DNA from: Macrobrachium rosenbergii
Taxonomy: Eukaryota > Arthropoda > Malacostraca > Decapoda > Palaemonidae
DNA length: 64,000 bases
NCBI RefSeq assembly: GCF_040412425.1
Contig: NC_089783.1
Coordinates: forward strand, 43,632,625-43,696,624
Direction of reading: 5' to 3'
A program made the translations under genes and the position numbers. This document shows positions 57,344-64,000 of the stretch, piece after piece (the first letter of the stretch is position 1; the number at the start of each line of letters is the position of its first letter). Below the pieces are notes generated by a model. It was not told the DNA's origin and did not search any database. It saw nothing but the letters and a program-made list of their open reading frames with translations.

Positions 57344-57813
57344 GAGCTAGACTATGGCAATTGACGTTTTTCTATGTTATTTTACTTGCTTTACAAGAAT
57401 TTAAAGTAATATTTTGTCGGCCGGCTGTAACTAAGCTGTCATTGACCTTTGAAGACTACGCGACTTGAATTGCCTAACGCAGGGTAGGTCTAAGCCAGCA
57501 TTCCGCGGCAAGCCCCCCACCCCTCCATAGCTAATACGGCAAAATTGTAACCAGTAAACACCCCTAAAAATACCAACATAACGTACCCTAGAGGTGTTTA
57601 CTGGTTACAATTTTGCCGTATTAGCTATGGAGGTTGGGGGCGGGCTTGCCGCGGAATGCCGGCTTAGACCTACCCTGCGTTAGGTAATTCAAGTCATGTA
57701 GTCTTCAAAGGTCAATCACAGTTTAGTTACAACCGGGCGACAAAATATTACTTTAAATTCTTGTAAAGCAAGTAAAATAACATAGAAAAACGCCAATTGC
57801 CACAGTCTAGCTC
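57344..57813. mobile_element. Foldback-like element: ~470-bp near-perfect palindrome
   Basis: Arms 57344-57566 and 57589-57813 are complementary with scattered mismatches; the spacer is about 22 bp. Outer ends read GAGCTAGACTATGGCAATTG and its complement. No ORF or transposase. It is GC-richer than its surroundings. The left flank (57323-57350) repeats part of the arm (TCTAAGCCRGC..TCCGCGG). It may be a MITE or foldback element (inference). Confidence 0.8.
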
Positions 57814-57851
57814 TCAATTGACAGCACTCCAAGGCACGTTAGGCATGGCCA

Positions 57852-57876
57852 GGACCCACTAAGACTTAGTGGGTCC
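57852..57876. repeat. Short perfect hairpin, 12-bp arms
   Basis: GGACCCACTAAG, one spacer base, then the exact complement. Just outside the large palindrome. Confidence 0.9.
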
Positions 57877-58234
57877 TTATGGCAGGAGGTGCCCAGTCAG
57901 GTGAGACTTGCCATTCTGGCTAGGTTAGTTAAGGCTGGGGACTCAAGTCTGGGTAGATGGGGGCTCGTTAGCACTTCCAGATGGAAAAGTTGTTGCTTTA
58001 CTGTTAAATTTGCCCTAGGTGCTGGCACTTCTTAAACTGAATACATTGGGTTTTGAAAACATAGAAGCCTTAATTCTGGGGACTTCACGAAGAGTTGTCA
58101 AGTTTTTATTAACGAAAAAAAACAAACATATTTTAGATATGCAATTTTACAGTGTAAAGAACTGAACAAGTGGAAAAATATTAAGATCACGTAGCTTACA
58201 AGGGTAAGAATAATGTTCTGGAGTTATTTTTAAT

Positions 58235-59195
58235 CGAAGTTAGAGTTGGTTTACATCAAGGATCGGCAGTGGGCCATTTCGGATTGTACTGGTTATGGAC
58301 GTATTGAGTGAAGGGATTAGGAGTGAAAATCTTTGGGAATTATTATTTTGTCGATGATCTGGTGATTATGACAAGAGGCCGAAGAATAATTGCAAAGGAT
58401 ATAGAGTGGCAGGATTCTCTTAAATTGGGTGGTATGAATGTAAATATTGATAAAAGTGAGGTTATGGTGTCAAGCAAGCAGGGAGGGGATGAGCTATTTG
58501 TACAAGACAGAAGAGGCCCAGATTTAAAACAGGTCAAGAATTTCAAGTACAATAGGCCTAAACATCATTGTAGGATTTCGTCTCATTGCAAACCCAACAA
58601 GTACATAGAGTCTACTTTAAGCTAGGACGGATGATGTGAAGATGAGGTTGAAAGCAGGATAAAATCAGTTTGGATGAAATGGAGGGAGGTGGCAAGGGTA
58701 GTGTGTGACGAAAAAAAAATAGCAAATAAAGTGAAAGTAGAGATAAAATGGACTGCAATCAGACCAGTGATGTATGGTTCAGAAAAAAGGTTATTAAGAA
58801 GGGAGGAAGATCAAAAGTTCAAGCAAACAGAAATGAGGATGCCGAGTTGAATTTTGAGGATCTCGCTGTGCGAGAGGCTGGAAAACAAAAAAATGAGAAA
58901 GTGCTGGGGTAGGAAAGATTGGTGATATGATAAGAGAGTCGAGATTTATATGGTTTGGTCATTTGGTAAGAATGGGAGAGGAGAAAGGAGTTTAGAGGGC
59001 TTGGGTAGAACCTGTTAGGGGTAGAAGGTCAAAAGGGAGGCAGATGATTATATGGAGTGGTAAAGGGAAGGAGAATTTGTGAAAGAATGGTTTAGTGGAG
59101 GAAGTTGATCTCGATAGGAATAGTTGGAGAAGATTTATCAAGGCAACCGACTCTTTTGCACAGAGGGGTGAAGAAGAAGACGAAAGGGAACAATT
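58235..59195 (+). pseudogene. Non-LTR retrotransposon RT and C-terminal remnant
   Basis: Plus-strand frames in order: VGLHQGSAVGHF (RT block), YYFVDDLVIMTRG (FADD-box variant FVDD), LKLGGMNVNIDKSEVMVSSK and GPDLKQVKNFKY. Further on come shifted WFGHLVRMGEEKGV, VEPVRGRRSKGRQ and RRFIKATDSFAQRGEEEDE. These are the typical order of RT and the 3' tail of decapod LINEs. Many stops; inactive. The clade is not determined. Confidence 0.75.
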
Positions 59196-59604
59196 CTGTT
59201 CACTGTTTAGGCTACACGAAAACCCAGTTACTTTCGCGGCATTTCGGGTCAAGTTTTGACAAGTATGGTATTTATTTGGACATCTTATTAATAACCCGTT
59301 GGTTTAGAGAACCTTAGTGCCAGTAATAGATTTAAACTAACGTTTTTGTAATTTCCACACATCCAACCCTGATTACGAAAGAAGAGGCACACAGTTACTT
59401 ATAGTATTGACGGTAAAGCATAGAGAATATAATAATAAATGTAAAACATATCAACGAAATTTTTCCACACTTGGTTATGGGACAGCCTTATTATTATTTT
59501 TTTTTTGGGGGGGGTTAATTAGAATCAGAATGTTGTCTATATGGAAGGAAAACAATTGCAATACACTAAGAGAATTATGTAAGATCAAGGTCGATATATA
59601 AATA

Positions 59605-59665
59605 CACAAACACAAACACACACACATATATATGTATGTGTGCGCGTGCGTGCGTGTGTGTTTAC
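59605..59665 (+). repeat. Mixed CA/TG/CG dinucleotide tract
   Basis: CACAAACACACAC then TATATATG and GTGTGCGCGTGCGTGCG; a possible Z-DNA-prone stretch by composition. Confidence 0.7.
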
Positions 59666-59904
59666 GATAAAGTTGGATGTCGATGCTGGAAACGGAACAG
59701 TACAATGATAAAAGTGTTATGATCACCATGGGGCCAATTCGATGGCTCCGTCCTATATATTTTGGTTGTTATTATATTATAATAATAATTTCAGGGGACT
59801 TGATTTAGTCAAAAGAATCGGAAATTGAATAACATTTTCATTAAATTTTATAATAGAAAAGGAGAAAGAAAGAAATAGTTCTACATTCGTTGTACAACCG
59901 CAAA

Positions 59905-59907
<3 letters not shown>

Positions 59908-59970
<63 letters not shown>

Positions 59971-60001
59971 CTCTCTCTCTCTCGTTCTCTCTCTCTCTCT
60001 C
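59908..60001 (+). repeat. (CT)n microsatellite, interrupted
   Basis: CT runs with two short GTT interruptions. Confidence 0.96.
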
Positions 60002-60009
60002 ACTCATAT

Positions 60010-62130
60010 GTATATTGGATTACTTTAATCTACTCTCTCATCCATCGTTTTGACAGAAAATTGCAGGGGACATTTTGACAGGGCGTTATTGTGAACGTTT
60101 TGATTGCTTAGCGTTCTACTTCAGCATCTTTTTATGATTTGCATTTCCTTTCAATCCCTTCAGGTCCGTGGCGGAATCGATTTGTAACTTAGGCGTGGAT
60201 GTTTTAAGAAAAATTTCCTCTAGGTGTAACTATTTCAGTAGTTTTTCTTCAGTATCGGCGAAGGTAGAAATATCGTTTATAGGCCTAGTCAAGGGTTACC
60301 AACAAATTCTAAATCCTTTCATCGCGTTTTCCGTCACGTACGATTCAAGTGTTTTAAAAATGGATTGCAATAATATGCATCTGTATAAAATTAAATTTTC
60401 TAATAATATTGGAAGCTCAGTCGACTCATCCATAGAATGACCTCGTCACTCCCTCGACTTGCATGTAGTTATGCTTGCTTTCATTTCAAATCACTTGGAC
60501 AGTGAAAATAATGGATATTTAAATCATAGGCCTTCATCTACCGTTTCCTGCTCGATTTTGTAAGATTTGTGCGTTAGTGAGTGAATATCAGAATTTCACC
60601 CTTTCTTTTTCCGAGACGACATTGCTGAATTTGTCAGTCAGCGTGTTACATGTGTGAGTTCATCTTGAAGTCAAAAGACTGAGTGATATTAACTAAGAGT
60701 GATAATAATTTTCTTCTGGTTGAAGGCTGACTGTACTGTTATTTGAAATGTCAAACATGAGTGGGAAAAAGGGAGAGAGAACAAACGGTGGGTCTCAACC
60801 AATAGAGAAATGAGGCTCGCCTGGAATAGAATTTAGGACATTTAAATTGCAAAGAGGTTTGCAGAGCTTCCCAGCAGAAGAAAGGCTGGAATGTAGCAAT
60901 AATGTAGGAATAGGCTATGCAGCCTGCGCACTGTAGTCTTTTCTGCAATCTCGTATCAGTTATTTTGGCCCCAGCGTAATATTTTGGCCCGCGATCTTTA
61001 AAATGCTGTCAGGCAACAGTGTCTCGAGATCTCTTGTGTATTGATGCATTGATTACTCTCCACCGAACACTTGTCCCCCCGACACGCTCGGTCATCCATT
61101 GTTCAGCCATCGCTCATCCATCTTCGTTTACGTCTGTTTGGAAATGAATTTTAGTCTGTCAGATCTGCACAAGGAATAATACTTTGCTCAACATGACTAA
61201 CTCCGTGTAATTGGAATGTTCGTGTCAGTCCGTATAGATACATTTGATTGTGTAGTTGTCCCCCAAAGGCTGCTGTCGGTTTTGCTGCATTGGTATCTCG
61301 TGTTGTTGATGTTCACTTATCTGAAATGGTGTTTGTCCGTTGGATGAATTAGGACGAATGAGCTAAAGTAAATTTCTTAAATTTATATAAATACATGATT
61401 GTTTTCTTATTTAACTATTATCGTGTCTGTTTACTGTAGTGCGTTGAGTAGATATTCTGGGTATTTGTGGCTCACGTAAGCTTGCAAATGTCCCTCACTT
61501 AGTGTTCAAGAAATTATGCTGTGAATTTTATTATAGAAATATATCTGAATCTTTCTCTACGCCTGAAAGATCATTCCTGACGCTAATGACATAAAAGAAA
61601 GCATAAAGAGAATTACGGTCTTGTCAACTGATAAAAAAAAAGGTTACAGTTTTCACTATCGATATCGGTGATTACGGTCAGTGAATGATTATTTTGATTA
61701 TCTGATCATTACTGTCAAGAAGTGAAATATCGTTATATCACTGTATATTTGCAATGTTTCGTATTGTTTCCTCAAAAATGGGTTTGTGGGTCCCGACATG
61801 GGGAGTCTCTCAGTGGGCTAGAACACAATTGATGTCTCATAGTTCAGTATTAGAGAAGTCAAAATTTGAGACATTCCCGCCAACTTTAATTTTTGTTAAA
61901 ATAAAGCGGGCATTAGGTGGCGATGAAAAATGGTAAATGTTATGTTGAAAAACTAAAAATAATGAAAATGAAATTGGTTAGTTGTGAATTAGTGAAATGT
62001 CATTGCTGTATAGCAGTAAAAATTAAGGACGGCGCTCGCGCTCTTTTCTTGTGGCCAAAATCCTTTATTGTTTAAAACCGCAAAGTAGTTAAAAAATTTC
62101 TTTCTTTTCGTAAATACTGCCGTTTGCTTT
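60010..62130. other. Intergenic or intronic sequence, nothing firm
   Basis: A 90-aa plus frame at 60168 follows a TCCCTTCAG acceptor-like site but has no recognisable motif and no matching donor that I can defend. Confidence 0.35.
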
Positions 62131-62140
62131 GTCAACTTTG

Positions 62141-62163
62141 TTTTTTTTTTTTTTTTTTTTTTT
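62141..62163 (+). repeat. Poly(T) run of 23
   Basis: Uninterrupted T tract. It may be the tail of a minus-strand retroposed sequence; the body was not identified. Confidence 0.9.
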
Positions 62164-62366
62164 AGAGCACTGAGACGTTTCATAAAATTTAGTAGTTTCG
62201 TTCGGTCAGAATCAGTTATTTTAGATAAGTCAAAAGCACAAGTGTTATTAAATTTGGAAAAACCGAAAAACCATTACCTTTCATTCAAACAAGAATTCCA
62301 CATTTAATTCAGTTCCGATTAGTTGATCTGGAACTTCCAGGGTGACAAACCATGAAAAGCACCTCA

Positions 62367-62650
62367 TGCGGCGCACTGTAGGCGTTACTTGAGGATCTTT
62401 GCAGTAGGCCTTCGGCCCCTAGCTGCAACCCCATTCGTTCCTTTTACTGTATCTCCTTTCATATTATCTTTCCTCCATCTTACTCTCCACCCTCTCCTAA
62501 CAATCGATTCATAGTGCAACTGGGAGGTTTTCCTCCTCCTACACCATTCAGACCTTTTACTGTCAATTTCAATTTCAATGCCGAATGACTTCATAGGTCC
62601 CAGTGCTTGGCCCTTGGCCTAAATTCTATATTCATTTCAATTCAATTCAT
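62367..62650 (+). repeat. SINE-like interspersed repeat, copy 3
   Basis: Best-preserved copy: GCACTGTAGGCGTTACTTGA, CCTTCGGCCCCTAGCTGCAA, CATAGGTCCCAGTGCTTGGC and GGCCTAAATTCTATATTCA, ending in (TTCAA)-like repeats. Same orientation as copies 1 and 2. Confidence 0.82.
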
Positions 62651-62659
62651 CCAAATCCT

Positions 62660-63650
62660 TAAACAGTCGAGCATACGGAAAGGTTCATCCAGTGCCTACT
62701 TCCACCAAGTGCCATCTAAACCAGTTTATCTTTCATTGGAATATTGTGTTAGCACAGAATATTTGATCTGGGTTGTGAGTGTCAGAGGTTCAGGCTTTAA
62801 TTCTTATTTTCCAAGGGTGTGTAAAGACACCTTGGCCTTTCCTCCGGGGTTAAATTCAGATAATCATTCTTTATACTGGTGAATGTGATAGCAATACAGT
62901 AACCATATAATTTATTATATGGTTGTTTATTAAACAAAAGATTCTTAAAAAGAAAAAATCGTAGGCCGCTTCCTTGATAGTCATGGTATCTTGATTGTCA
63001 GTGGAAGAATACGATTACCCACTTTCATCGAAATCCGTTTATCCATTCTCAAGATCTTTTTTCTAAATACAGAGGCAGATAGATAGGCATGGTGTACAAC
63101 ATTTCACCTTTCAAGATTACGTAATTTTTAAGGTTAAATTGGGAGTCGGTTATTCATTAAAACGACAAAATATCGAGTGAAAAATGTTTAACTGTAGCCT
63201 TTTTGAAACACCGATTTCCTCGAAAATCTCTTTATAACGCAATGGAGGATTGTTTCTATGGCGACAGATTTTCCAGTCTTTATTGATATCCTCCAAACAT
63301 TAATCCTCTGTAGCGAAATCTCCCAATCAAAGAAATCACCTGGTTTCATCAAAACCCTTTCACAGGTGGCCTTCGTTGGCGGAGGTAACAAGTGCTTCAG
63401 TAAATTTGTTGCTTATGCGGCTTTATGGTTTTTCATGGGTTAAGAGGCAACTTTGTTACTACCTGAGGAGAGGAGTCAGTTATCGCAACGTTTCGTCGTT
63501 ACGAAAAGACAGTTTTCGTTTAGAATGAGCGAAAGCAAAATGTGATAGGGCATTTTGTAGCAAGGTTAATATCATAAACATGAAAGAAAGGAAGAAAAAG
63601 AATGCGGTTTGATGAGCTCTTGGACGAAAAGAATACGCACATTTAAAGGA
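62660..63650. other. Sequence without recognised features
   Basis: No exon-like or repeat structure supported. Confidence 0.35.
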
Positions 63651-63727
63651 AAAAAATATATATACAGTATATATATGACTGTGAAATATTTTCTGTTAAA
63701 ACAGAATTCCATCTGATAAAAATGAGG

Positions 63728-63852
63728 CCATAAAAACGCCAAAAGATAGAAAGTTAATGCTATATATTTCGGAGATCAGCTGTCTCCCTCGACAGGCAAG
63801 AGTGTTTCCCGAAATATATAGCATTAACTTCCTATCTTTTGGTGTTTTATGG
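63728..63852. repeat. Long imperfect hairpin, ~45-bp arms
   Basis: Arms 63728-63772 and 63809-63852 pair at about 90% by eye. The 36-nt loop contains GATCAGCTGTCTCCCTCGAC. It is flanked on the left by the smaller inverted word TCTGTTAAAACAGA and on the right by an AT microsatellite. It is possibly a retroelement terminus. Confidence 0.8.
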
Positions 63853-63857
63853 TAATG

Positions 63858-63974
<117 letters not shown>

Positions 63975-64000
63975 AAGAGGGATCATTAATCATCAGAGCT

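Noticed and set aside
60168..60440. 90-aa ORF after an acceptor-like site
   Set aside because: No recognisable motif and no convincing downstream donor.
63728..63852. Hammerhead ribozyme in the terminal hairpin
   Set aside because: Penelope elements can carry hammerheads, so I looked for the CTGATGA core. Only CTGATCT was present, with no proper stem II, so it is not supported.

Overview
This is a eukaryotic nuclear window, most likely from a decapod crustacean (inference). It holds two intron-rich conserved genes in a dense background of DIRS-type retrotransposons, LINE and Penelope remnants, SINEs, MITE-like repeats and CT/TTA/AT microsatellites. The decapod call rests on my recollection of several interspersed repeats, not on a search.

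Two housekeeping genes lie head to head. OTUB1 (minus strand, start codon 33069, stop 4360) encodes a 267-residue otubain-type deubiquitinase in seven coding exons, with the catalytic Cys, His and Asp intact. CCT4 (plus strand, start codon 37367, stop 53091) encodes a 534-residue delta subunit of the TRiC/CCT chaperonin in ten coding exons, the last of only five codons. All splice junctions were read by hand: each has GT/AG borders and consistent phase. The 4.3 kb between the start codons holds a perfect 42-bp palindrome, long microsatellites and a broken Penelope-type GIY-YIG endonuclease.

OTUB1 introns are packed with DIRS-like tyrosine-recombinase retroelements, all on the minus strand (sense to OTUB1). 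Element A (about 4927-10875) has gag, RT, RNase H and recombinase, all broken. Element B (about 13264-17800) is an internal-deletion derivative with gag and recombinase only. Fragments C (23040-23651) and D (23655-26055) are juxtaposed pieces of two families. Element E (about 27281-31385) is a second family. A, B and E show DIRS architecture: inverted termini plus an internal complementary region that joins the complements of the two outer edges. Two solo terminal-like repeats of a possible third family flank element A in inverted orientation. The window starts in what looks like gag debris of another element.

CCT4 introns are longer than its exons but carry few elements: a tRNA-derived SINE, a SINE-like repeat also found at 10893 and 62367, a possible pogo/Tigger-type transposase tail and a possible RNase H remnant. 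Downstream of CCT4 (53.1-64 kb) are LINE reverse-transcriptase remnants, a ~470-bp near-perfect palindrome (57344-57813), two unidentified candidate coding exons (56000-56233 and 56839-57022) and a long hairpin near the right edge. No RNA gene, CRISPR array or bacterial-type operon was seen.
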